From positions 3,316,001 to 3,380,000 of the forward strand of contig NZ_CP149571.1 in assembly GCF_037890695.1 (NCBI RefSeq): a stretch of DNA of 64,000 bases, read 5' to 3'. Source of the DNA: Aeromonas jandaei (GTDB lineage Bacteria; Pseudomonadota; Gammaproteobacteria; Enterobacterales; Aeromonadaceae). The notes beneath the pieces are model-generated. The model was not told the DNA's origin. It ran no database searches and was given only the letters and a program-made list of their open reading frames with translations. Made by a program: the position numbers and the translations under genes. Of this stretch, positions 9,239 through 16,637 are shown one piece after another. Numbering within the stretch: position 1 is the stretch's first letter; every line of letters begins with the position of its first letter.

Positions 9239-10264
9239 ATGTGTAGCGTATGCGGATGCGGCCAGGCGCGGATCGCCGGCCATGAGCACGATCATGAGCA
9301 TCACCACGAGCATGAACATCACCATGAACATGGTCATGAGCACGACCACCATCATAGTCATGACGCCCACCACCATCATGATCACGAGCAGAGTGCGCCA
9401 CGCACCCTGATCATTCACCACCACTATCACCATCAGGGGGATGTCCATCACCACTACCACGGGGTACGGGCTCCCATAAGCCATGAGGGGCATGATCACC
9501 CCCATGAGCACCACCATGATCACAGCCATGACCATGACCATGACCATGACCATGACCATCAGCAGGGTGATCTGCACTATGGCAAAGGGGAAGCGGGATT
9601 GTCGGTTCCGGGCATGGGGCAGCGCCAGCTGATCGCCATCGAGATGGATGTGCTGGCAAAGAACAATGCGCTGGCGGCCCACAACCGCGAGCACTTCACA
9701 ACCGCCGACCAGCTGGTGCTCAATCTGGTATCTAGCCCGGGTTCAGGCAAAACCACCCTGCTGTGCGAAACCCTGCGCCAACTGGCCGACAAACGCCCCT
9801 GCGCCGTGATCGAAGGGGATCAGCAGACCAGCGCCGATGCGGATCGCATCCGTGCCACCGGCGTGCCTGCCGTGCAGATCAACACCGGCAAGGGCTGCCA
9901 TCTGGACGCCAAAATGGTTCACGATGCCTGCCATCAGTTGCCTGACAATCAAGGGGGCATCCTCTTTATCGAGAACGTCGGCAATCTGGTCTGCCCCGCC
10001 AGCTTCGATCTCGGCGAGAAGTACAAGGTGGCGATCCTCTCCGTCACCGAGGGGGAAGAGAAGCCGCTGAAATACCCGGACATGTTCGCCGCCGCCCAGC
10101 TGATGGTGATCAACAAGATCGATCTGCTGCCCTACGTCAGCTTTGACGTGGCCCGCTGCATCGAAAACGCCAAACGGGTCAACCCCTATATTCAGGTGAT
10201 CCTGGTCAGCGCCACCACAGGCGAAGGGATGGATGCCTGGCTCAACTGGCTGGCCACGGCCTGA
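9239..10264 (+). CDS. hypB: Hydrogenase nickel incorporation GTPase HypB, His-rich
   Basis: HypB is a SIMIBI-class GTPase that helps deliver nickel and can store it. It has 341 aa. The start MCSVCGC carries the high-affinity CxxCGC nickel site. Residues about 15-115 are extremely rich in His with Asp/Glu, a likely metal store. The GTPase domain follows: P-loop SSPGSGKTT at 165-173, then [27 protein letters not shown] and NKIDLLPY. The His tract is much longer than in E. coli HypB. Part of it is encoded by five exact CCATGA repeats (9526-9555). This is the last gene of the operon; a strong terminator follows. Confidence 0.96.
   Translation: MCSVCGCGQARIAGHEHDHEHHHEHEHHHEHGHEHDHHHSHDAHHHHDHEQSAPRTLIIHHHYHHQGDVHHHYHGVRAPISHEGHDHPHEHHHDHSHDHDHDHDHDHQQGDLHYGKGEAGLSVPGMGQRQLIAIEMDVLAKNNALAAHNREHFTTADQLVLNLVSSPGSGKTTLLCETLRQLADKRPCAVIEGDQQTSADADRIRATGVPAVQINTGKGCHLDAKMVHDACHQLPDNQGGILFIENVGNLVCPASFDLGEKYKVAILSVTEGEEKPLKYPDMFAAAQLMVINKIDLLPYVSFDVARCIENAKRVNPYIQVILVSATTGEGMDAWLNWLATA
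9526..9555 (+). repeat. Hexanucleotide repeat (CCATGA)x5 inside hypB
   Basis: Five perfect tandem CCATGA units, followed by one imperfect unit (CCATCA), encode alternating His-Asp. The unit is a multiple of three, so slippage would change the length of the metal-binding tract in frame. Confidence 0.9.
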
Positions 10265-10304
10265 ACCAGAACCGGTTAAATGCCGTTACCAACGGCGGAT
10301 AGCA

Positions 10305-10336
10305 AGAGAGGGAGGCTGATGCCTCCCTCTCTTTTA
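10305..10336 (+). terminator. Rho-independent terminator after hypB
   Basis: A perfect 12-bp stem, AGAGAGGGAGGC (10305-10316) with GCCTCCCTCTCT (10321-10332), TGAT loop, then TTTA. It ends the sel-hyp operon. The same GGGAGGC-TGAT-GCCTCCC core recurs in the terminator after asr (in minus orientation). Confidence 0.9.
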
Positions 10337-10393
10337 TCTGTAGACCTTGTCGGTCATGCTATCCGTCCAAAATGGCCAGCATCCCACACTCGC

Positions 10394-10607
10394 TTCCCCT
10401 CACCCTGGCCCTCTCCCCAGGGTAAGGGAATCGGTTTGTGGATGCCGCGGCTATACGATGCCCTCAAACCCCTCAGGGGGCTTCGAGCATAACAACCAGC
10501 CATATTTTCAAACCCCAAGGTTCTCCAAACCCTAAACCCCGAGCCTGGCGAAATGGCACCTTCTGCTCCCTTCTCCCCTTGCGGGAGAAGGGCTGGGGAT
10601 GAGGGGG
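10394..10607. repeat. Pair of inverted intergenic palindromic repeats
   Basis: Two related GC-rich units face each other between the convergent operons. One is at 10394-10428 (CCCCTCACCCTGGCCCTCTC...), the other at 10568-10607 (CTTCTCCC-CTTGC-GGGAGAAG core then GGCTGGGGATGAGGGG). The reverse complement of the first resembles the right half of the second. Sequences of this CCCTCACCC...CTCTCCC type are common dispersed palindromes in proteobacteria. The second unit lies directly after the ABC operon stop and may help end or stabilise that leftward mRNA. Confidence 0.65.
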
Positions 10608-10616
10608 AACTAACCC

Positions 10617-11258
10617 TCAGGCCGCATTTTCAGCCAATACACCAGTCACGGGCTGCATCTCACCAAAGCGCAGCACCCGATGACAGATCTGACGCAGCAG
10701 TGCCTGCTGGTGACTGAAGACAAGCATGGCGAGGCCGCGCTGCTCGCACTCAACCATCAACTCCCGCCAGAGCTGGCGCTGAATTTGCGGATCCAGCTGG
10801 GCGGTCACCTCGTCGGCAATCAGCAACCGGGTGCGGGGATCGAGGGCGCGCAACAGCGCGATGCGGGCCAGCTCGCCGCCGGATAGCTGACCGGGTTTAC
10901 GACCGAGCCATTCAGGCTTGACCATAAAGCGGGCCAGCATGGCGTCATCGGGGCGCCATACATCCCACAGCGCCTGCCCGGTGGTGCGATAGGGATTGAA
11001 GGTGAGTTCCGGGTGCTGGGGCACCAGCTGGATGGGGTTATAGCCTTTTACCTGTTCAGGCACCGGCAGCCCATCCAGCAGGATCTGCCCGCCGGCCCCA
11101 ACCGGTTGCCAACCGGCCAATACCCGCCCCAGCGTGGTCTTGCCATGGCCACTCGGCGCAGAAATGCCGAGCCGTTCGCCCGCTTCCACCGTCAGCGATA
11201 ACCCCTGCCAAAGGGGACGTTCCCCCTGGGCGATGGTGAGGTTTTGTACTTCCAACAT
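10617..11258 (-). CDS. ABC transporter ATPase, NikE/DppF-like
   Basis: A 213-aa ABC ATPase with Walker A (SAPSGHGKTT, about 33-42), signature LSGGELARI and Walker B LLIADEVTAQLD. It is short for the OppF/NikE group because it lacks the C-terminal extension that many peptide ATPases carry. It is the last gene of a five-gene leftward importer operon and its ATG overlaps the preceding stop (ATGA). The substrate is inferred from context (hydrogenase genes on both sides) to be nickel; the sequence alone supports only the nickel/peptide/opine family. Confidence 0.85.
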   Translation of the reverse strand: MLEVQNLTIAQGERPLWQGLSLTVEAGERLGISAPSGHGKTTLGRVLAGWQPVGAGGQILLDGLPVPEQVKGYNPIQLVPQHPELTFNPYRTTGQALWDVWRPDDAMLARFMVKPEWLGRKPGQLSGGELARIALLRALDPRTRLLIADEVTAQLDPQIQRQLWRELMVECEQRGLAMLVFSHQQALLRQICHRVLRFGEMQPVTGVLAENAA

Positions 11259-12046
11259 CAGGAAACCTCCGGCACAGAGAAGAGCGCGTTGAACTCCGGC
11301 AGCGCCTGCCAGTGGGCTCTGAGCATCTCGCTCCCCTGCCCCTGGCGCAGATGGTGGCAGCTCAAGGTATCGCTCACCTGCCCCTGATGCAGCGCGACTA
11401 TGCGATCGGCAAAGCTGGCTGCCAGCGCCAGATCATGGGTCACCCAGAGGATACCGCTGCCCTGATTGGCCAATTCACGCAACTGGCCGAGCAGCAGACA
11501 GGCCAGCCCCTCGTCGAGCCAGGCGGTGATCTCGTCTGCCAGAATGTAGCGGGCACCGCCGAGCGCCGCAGTGCAGGCCAGAATGCGCTTGGCCATGCCG
11601 CCGGAGAGCTGGCGCGGATAGCGGTCCAGAGTGGCAGCGGGCAGCTGGTAGCACAGCAGTTGCTCGCCGAGCCGCTCGCGAGAACCGCTCTGGCCGCAGA
11701 GACGTGCCGCACGTCCCAGCTGACGCTCCACCGTCAGCAATGGATTGAGGGCGCTTACCCCCTGTGGCACATAGCAGAGGGTGTGCCCGCGCAGACGGGC
11801 CCGGCTGGCATCGCACAAAGGCGTGCCATCGAGGGAGATGGAGCCGTGCATCCGCAGGTTGTCCGGTAGCAGGGTCAGGGCGCTTTGCAGCAGCAGGCTC
11901 TTGCCCTCGCCGCTCCCCCCCACCAGCGCCACTATCTCCCCCGGCGCCAGTTGCAGGCTGATATCGGTCAGCAAAGGCTGCCAGCTGCGCCGCCCCAGCC
12001 AGGAGTAGTGGGCCGCCTCTATGGTCACCTGATCAAAACTCAGCAT
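11258..12046 (-). CDS. ABC transporter ATPase, NikD/DppD-like
   Basis: A 262-aa ATPase with Walker A GGSGEGKSLLLQ near residue 45, signature LSGGMAKRI, Walker B YILADEITAWLD and switch His in WVTHDLAL. LCYVPQGVSALNPLLTV matches the Q-loop pattern of Opp/Dpp/Nik ATPases. It pairs with the ATPase encoded next; the two would form the nucleotide-binding heterodimer under the two permeases. Overlaps the upstream permease by 7 nt. Confidence 0.87.
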   Translation of the reverse strand: MLSFDQVTIEAAHYSWLGRRSWQPLLTDISLQLAPGEIVALVGGSGEGKSLLLQSALTLLPDNLRMHGSISLDGTPLCDASRARLRGHTLCYVPQGVSALNPLLTVERQLGRAARLCGQSGSRERLGEQLLCYQLPAATLDRYPRQLSGGMAKRILACTAALGGARYILADEITAWLDEGLACLLLGQLRELANQGSGILWVTHDLALAASFADRIVALHQGQVSDTLSCHHLRQGQGSEMLRAHWQALPEFNALFSVPEVS

Positions 12047-12855
12047 GGTTCACTCCTATGCCACAGCAGCTGTTGCAAGGCGCGGGTAGCCTGATCAAAC
12101 AGTAAAACCAACGTCAGCAACATCAGCCCCGGGAAGAGGGCCAACCACCAGCCGCCACCGGCCAGATAACGCAGGGCATCGGCCAGCAGCAGGCCCAGCG
12201 AGGCCTCGTGGGCAGCCAGCCCAAAACCGAGAAAGCTCAAGGCCGCGCTGTGCAGCACCGCATGGGGAAACATCAGCAAGGTGCCGATAAACCACTGGGG
12301 CAACAGCCCCGGCAGCAGGTGGATGCGCCAGCGACGCAGCGCCCCCATCCCCTGACAGCGGGCCAGCACCACATAGTCGCTGCAGACGATCCGCCGCGCT
12401 TCTGCGCAGAGAATGAGCGCCAGCTTGGGCCAGTGGGTGAGCGCCACCGCCAGGATCACCCCGCGCATGCCGCCCCCCACGGTAAAGCAGATGAGGATCA
12501 GCAGCAGCATATGGGGCAGCGCCAGCATGGCGTCGATCACCATTCGCACCGCCGCATCACATCGGGGGTGAATGAGCGACACGCTTGCCGCTACCATGGC
12601 CAGCAGCCCACTGCAGAGCGCCGTGCTGATGCCGAGTTCCAGACTGGTGAGGGTGCCCTGAAAGGCCCGCAACCAGAGATCACGCCCCATCTGATCGGTA
12701 CCGAACCAGTGGGTCAGCGAGGGAGGCTGCTGGCGCGCCAGCAGATCCATTGGCACATCCTGATGAGAGAGGCTCCAGCCGTAAGTGGCCAGCAGCGCCA
12801 ATCCGAGCAGGGCAAAAACCAGCCGCAGTATGGAGGGAAGCGGGTTAAACAGCAT
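12040..12855 (-). CDS. ABC transporter permease, NikC/DppC-like
   Basis: A 271-aa membrane protein of the DppC/NikC type with about six hydrophobic segments. It carries the HWFGTDQMGRDLWLRAFQG element typical of these C-type permeases and an EAA-like loop (CQGMGALRRWRIHLLPGLLP). The start MLFNPLPS (CAT at 12853-12855) is chosen over a longer frame because the extra 20 residues lie inside the upstream gene. It overlaps the B-type permease by 11 nt. Substrate inferred from context as nickel. Confidence 0.86.
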   Translation of the reverse strand: MLFNPLPSILRLVFALLGLALLATYGWSLSHQDVPMDLLARQQPPSLTHWFGTDQMGRDLWLRAFQGTLTSLELGISTALCSGLLAMVAASVSLIHPRCDAAVRMVIDAMLALPHMLLLILICFTVGGGMRGVILAVALTHWPKLALILCAEARRIVCSDYVVLARCQGMGALRRWRIHLLPGLLPQWFIGTLLMFPHAVLHSAALSFLGFGLAAHEASLGLLLADALRYLAGGGWWLALFPGLMLLTLVLLFDQATRALQQLLWHRSEPC

Positions 12856-13861
12856 GCTCACCCTCCCAACCCCGATTGATGCACGCCAGCAGCAAACTGG
12901 CCACCGTGTTGCCAATAAAGACCAGCAGGGTGCAGAAGAGCACTATGCCCATCAGCAAGGGGATATCGCCCCGCAGCCCCGCATCCACAGTGGCCTGGCC
13001 GAGCCCCGGGTAGGAGAAGACCTTTTCGGCCAAGAGCGATCCGCCAATCAGTTCGCCAAGGGAGGCAAACTGCAGGCAGAGCGCTGGGGTCAGGGCGTGG
13101 CGCAGCACGTGAAAACGCAGCATGGGCCAGCCGCCATCGCCCTGAGCGCGGGCGTAGCGGATAAAGTCGCTATCCAGCACCTCGGCCACCCGCCCCCGGG
13201 TATGCAGGGCAATGTTGCCCACCCCGAGCAGCGCCAGGGTAGTCACCGGCAGCAATAGATGACGCAGCCGCATGGCCCAGTCCACCTCATCAGCAGCAAG
13301 CCCCGGCGTCCAGGCGCAGCAGACCGGCAACAGCGGCCAGTGCACCGCAAACAGGGCGAGCAGCAACAGGCCGACCCAGAAGGTGGGCAGGGAGGCGAGC
13401 AGGTAGGCAAAGCGGCAGATAAGGCGATCGGGCCAGCGATTGAGATAGCGACCGGCGCAGAGGCCCAGCAAAATCCCGAAAAAACCGGATAGCAGCCAGG
13501 CGCCCGCCAGCAGCAGGAAGGAGGCGGCAAAGCGCTGGCCTATGACTTCACCCACCGGTGCGTTGTAGAGCATGGAGTAACCGAGATCCCCCCGCAGCAC
13601 CTGGGTAAACCAGTGCCAGTAGCGCAGCCAGAGCGGCTGATCCAGCCCCCAGCGGGCGGCGATGCGGGCGTACTGCTCCGGCGGCACATGGAGCAGATCG
13701 TTGCCGATATAGGCCTTGATGGGGTCGATGGGGGAGTAACTCAGCAGCACAAAGGTGGCGACCGAGACCAGACATAACAGCCCTGCCAGACGCAGCAGGG
13801 CTTTTAGCAACAGATAACCGGAGTGACTCAAGGGAGAACTTAACGGCACGTCCACCGCCAA
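12845..13861 (-). CDS. ABC transporter permease, NikB/DppB-like
   Basis: A 338-aa (from TTG 13861) or slightly shorter permease of the DppB/NikB family: an N-terminal segment with LLSYSPIDPIKAYIG, then WHWFTQVLRGDLGYSMLYNAPV, and several membrane helices. The loop QGDGGWPMLRFHVLRHALTPA fits the EAA motif that docks to the ATPase. No ATG is available: TTG 13861, GTG 13855 and GTG 13849 are all possible starts, each overlapping the end of the binding-protein gene. Confidence 0.85.
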   Translation of the reverse strand: MAVDVPLSSPLSHSGYLLLKALLRLAGLLCLVSVATFVLLSYSPIDPIKAYIGNDLLHVPPEQYARIAARWGLDQPLWLRYWHWFTQVLRGDLGYSMLYNAPVGEVIGQRFAASFLLLAGAWLLSGFFGILLGLCAGRYLNRWPDRLICRFAYLLASLPTFWVGLLLLALFAVHWPLLPVCCAWTPGLAADEVDWAMRLRHLLLPVTTLALLGVGNIALHTRGRVAEVLDSDFIRYARAQGDGGWPMLRFHVLRHALTPALCLQFASLGELIGGSLLAEKVFSYPGLGQATVDAGLRGDIPLLMGIVLFCTLLVFIGNTVASLLLACINRGWEGEHAV

Positions 13862-15450
13862 TCCTGCAGGTTGTTGAGGAGTGACCAGCTACCGTGGATT
13901 TCCGGCGCCCCCTTGCCAAGGTCAATGCAACGGTTGGCGAGATAGGTGTGCTGCACATTGAGCAGCCAGGCCCAGGCGGCATCTCCCTGCACTCCGGCGC
14001 CCGTTTTGCCATCCCACTCCACCTGCTGCCAGAACGGCACGGCCGCCTGCCAGTTCGGGGCATCCAGCGCCTGCTTGAGGTGGCCATCCACCACAGGGTT
14101 GCTGTAGTAGCCCGGGTTGTAGAACTCCACCCCACCGGAGCCGCTCTGGTAGTGGTGATAGAGCTCCATGGGATCCAGACTCCCCCACCCCATCAGCACC
14201 GGATTGGCGTGCATCTCCCGCTCCACCTGCTCCCAGCTGCCGGACTTGAGGCTCACCTCAAGACCGATGGGCTTGAGCATGGCACGCACCGCTTCCGCCA
14301 AATCCCGGCGGGTGCTGTCGCCACTGGTGTACCAGAGGGTAAAGGCGGCGCGCAGGGAACCCTTGTGGCGAATGCCGTCACTGCCCATCTTCCAGCCCGC
14401 TTCGTCGAGCAGGGCATTGGCGTGGGCAGCATCGCCATCCTTGAAGGCGGTGGCTTTGTTCAGCCAGGGCAAGCCTTCTACCGCGCTGTAAGCGGGGATG
14501 GCGTGCCCCTCCAGCAGCTGGTCGGCCAGCAACTTGCGGTCAATGGCGTAGTTGATGGCGCGGCGCACCGCTACATCCGAGGTCACGTCGTTGCCGATGG
14601 GATAACCCTTGGCATCCTTGCCGCCCGCAGGCGGAATGGGGAAGACGATGCCGCGGTTCTCGACACTCGGCCGCACCCACAGCTTGAGGGAAGCAGGCAC
14701 GGTGGGCGCCAGCGACGGGGCGATGCGCACCACATCGAGCTGGCTGCTCTGGGCCGCGGCATAGGCGCTCTCTTCATCGATAAAGACAAAGACCAGCCGT
14801 TTGAAGTCATTGTTGCCGCCGGCGTAATAGGGGTTCGCCTCCACCACCAGTTGCTGGCCGGGCAGGAAGCTTACCAGCCGGTAAGGGCCGGCGCCGACCG
14901 GCTTTTGGGCATATGCTTTTGCGTCGTAATCCTGCTTCGACACTATCCCCAAAGATCCCAGCACGTTGACAAAGGTGCTCTGGGGGGCACTCAAGGTGAT
15001 GGCAACCTCGGTGGGCGAGCGCACCTTGGCCGAGACAAAGTTGCCCATGTCGATCTTGCCGCCGCCCTTGGCTGCGCTGTTGTAGGTAAAGGCCACATCT
15101 TCGGCGGTGAGCGGCGCACCGTTGGAGAATTTCAAATCCGGCTTGAGGGTAATGAGCCACCCCTTGCCATCCTTGCTCGGGGTCACCGCTTGGGTGAGCA
15201 CATTCTGCCAACTGAGATCTGCGTTCTGCTTGAGCAGCGGGCTATGCAGCAGCAGGTAGCTGCCGTGGCTCCAGCCGAGCAGAGGGTCAAACCCTTCGGT
15301 GGGTTCAGCGCCGATGGCGAGCTTGAGCTCGGCAGGCACAGGTTGGGCAGCGGCCAGCGCCGCGTGAGAGGCGGTGCCCAGCAGCAGAGTCAACAGGGCG
15401 GTAGCGCTGGATCTAGCGTAATGGCGAAGGGAATTGCGTGGAACAGTCAT
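13840..15450 (-). CDS. Periplasmic solute-binding protein, NikA/DppA-like (SBP family 5)
   Basis: A 536-aa exported binding protein. The start ATG 15450 has AAGGA 8 nt upstream. Signal peptide at about 1-35 (hydrophobic TALLTLLLGTASHAALA). Family 5 marks: IGAEPTEGFDPLLG, LKPDLKFSNGAPLTAEDVAFTYN, VGAGPYRLVSF, and VRRAINYAIDRKLLADQLLEG. It heads the importer operon, 132 bp after hybE on the same strand, so it may be read through from hyb. The place between hyb and hyp genes argues for nickel uptake, but a peptide or other chelate cannot be excluded. Confidence 0.87.
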   Translation of the reverse strand: MTVPRNSLRHYARSSATALLTLLLGTASHAALAAAQPVPAELKLAIGAEPTEGFDPLLGWSHGSYLLLHSPLLKQNADLSWQNVLTQAVTPSKDGKGWLITLKPDLKFSNGAPLTAEDVAFTYNSAAKGGGKIDMGNFVSAKVRSPTEVAITLSAPQSTFVNVLGSLGIVSKQDYDAKAYAQKPVGAGPYRLVSFLPGQQLVVEANPYYAGGNNDFKRLVFVFIDEESAYAAAQSSQLDVVRIAPSLAPTVPASLKLWVRPSVENRGIVFPIPPAGGKDAKGYPIGNDVTSDVAVRRAINYAIDRKLLADQLLEGHAIPAYSAVEGLPWLNKATAFKDGDAAHANALLDEAGWKMGSDGIRHKGSLRAAFTLWYTSGDSTRRDLAEAVRAMLKPIGLEVSLKSGSWEQVEREMHANPVLMGWGSLDPMELYHHYQSGSGGVEFYNPGYYSNPVVDGHLKQALDAPNWQAAVPFWQQVEWDGKTGAGVQGDAAWAWLLNVQHTYLANRCIDLGKGAPEIHGSWSLLNNLQDWRWTCR

Positions 15451-15530
15451 GGGGATCCTTCTTGTTTTGTACCACTCACGGATCATCACTCAAAAAAAGA
15501 GGTGGAATGCGTGATTTAACATGGGAGTGA

Positions 15531-15547
15531 GGGGCCAAAATGGCCCC
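15531..15547 (-). promoter_or_regulatory. Hairpin between hybE and the ABC operon
   Basis: A perfect 7-bp stem GGGGCCA/TGGCCCC with a 3-nt loop lies between hybE and the binding-protein gene, without a T run in either direction. It may be a partial terminator or a processing site separating hyb from the importer genes. Confidence 0.4.
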
Positions 15548-15582
15548 CTATTCTAAACTTGATTTCGCGTGAAACCTAGCGA

Positions 15583-16122
15583 CTATGCCGGTTGACCGCG
15601 CCGGGCACCGAATAGCCGTCTGCGGCCCAGGTCCACACCGCCAGCCCCTTGCTGCACCGGCAAGGAGAGCAGCATCTTGAGGGTGCTGCTCACCAGTGCT
15701 CGCCCCTCCCCGGCCCCGAGATGGGGATCGAGCGGCGACATCAGGGAACAGGACAACAGCTGACCACTTTCGGGCAATTCACCCACCATAAAGGTCATGT
15801 TGCCGCAGGGGAGTTGCAGGGCGATCCGATCGCTGCTGCTGCGCACCGGCCAGAGTTGATCCGGCCCCGGCAGCACCACCACGCTCAGCATCCAGGGGGT
15901 GAGCACGCAACCGAGCCACTGACCTTCAAACAACGTGCACTCCGCCACAATGGGCATGGTGGCGTGATAGAAGGGCAACGCCTGCATCTCTTCGCGAGCG
16001 ATCCGCTCGTACTGGGCTACCAGCAGGGGCGCGGGATCGCGGGCAAAACCAGCAAATTCCTGCGCCGTCTCCGGTACTCTCTCCAGCACTCTCTCAACCT
16101 CGCTTAAATGGGACTGCGCCAT
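15583..16122 (-). CDS. hybE: Hydrogenase-2 assembly chaperone HybE
   Basis: HybE is a chaperone for the Tat-exported small subunit and helps join the two subunits before export. It has 179 aa. Strong match in the middle to E. coli HybE: MPIVAECTLFEGQWLGCVLTPWMLSVV, VLPGPDQLWPVRSSSDRIALQLP, GNMTFMVGELP and LSCSLMSPLDP. Its start overlaps the end of hybD by 19 nt. The N-terminal 30 residues differ from E. coli. Confidence 0.94.
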   Translation of the reverse strand: MAQSHLSEVERVLERVPETAQEFAGFARDPAPLLVAQYERIAREEMQALPFYHATMPIVAECTLFEGQWLGCVLTPWMLSVVVLPGPDQLWPVRSSSDRIALQLPCGNMTFMVGELPESGQLLSCSLMSPLDPHLGAGEGRALVSSTLKMLLSLPVQQGAGGVDLGRRRLFGARRGQPA

Positions 16123-16637
16123 AGGCCCTCCCGTGCTTGTTCAGCTTTCTCCTGCTCAGAGAGCGGAATGGCGGGCGCGCCAACGGCGGCCAGCAGGGTC
16201 AAAATCCGATCCGTCGCCTCCCCCATGGCAGCCGCCACCACAGGGGTGAGGCCGATACGGGGCTCAAGGGATTCGGGCTCGACCCCGATCAGGGTGAGCC
16301 GCTTTGGCGACTCCCCCGTCATGTGCAGCGCCGAGAGTACGTCCGCCAGCCCCAGCTGGTGCGGGGATATCTTGCGACCAAACAGGGTCGGGATCTCCTC
16401 ATCCTTCAGGGTCACGACGGTGCCCGGCGGATTACCGCTGCGCACCGCATCCACCAGAATGATGTGATCGCGACTGGCCATCGCTTCGAGCAGCTCCATA
16501 CCGGCGGTACCACCGTCGAGCAGCTCGATGCCGGGGGCGAAACGGTATTCGCGCCCCAGCCCCTCAACGATGCGCACGCCGACGGCCTCGTCACTCAAGA
16601 GCAGGTTGCCCACGCCCAGGATCAGGGTGTTCATCAC
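16104..16637 (-). CDS. hybD: Hydrogenase-2 maturation endopeptidase HybD
   Basis: HybD removes the C-terminal peptide of the HybC precursor once nickel is in place. The protein is 177 aa with LGVGNLLLSDEAVGVRIVE (Ni-sensing Glu/Asp), LLDGGTAGMELLEAM, ILVDAVRSGNPPG and SPHQLGLADVL, all typical of the HyaD/HybD protease family. Its start overlaps the hybC stop. Its substrate tail (15 residues after His552 of HybC) is encoded just upstream. Confidence 0.95.
   Translation of the reverse strand: MMNTLILGVGNLLLSDEAVGVRIVEGLGREYRFAPGIELLDGGTAGMELLEAMASRDHIILVDAVRSGNPPGTVVTLKDEEIPTLFGRKISPHQLGLADVLSALHMTGESPKRLTLIGVEPESLEPRIGLTPVVAAAMGEATDRILTLLAAVGAPAIPLSEQEKAEQAREGLWRSPI

Noticed and set aside
9526-9555. 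CCATGA repeats as a possible CRISPR or regulatory array
   Set aside because: No spacers; it is a coding microsatellite inside hypB.
9215-9694. Leftward 159-aa frame rich in Met/Val opposite hypB
   Set aside because: It is the complement of the His/Asp codons of hypB; the repetitive MVMVMV sequence is a by-product of the repeat.
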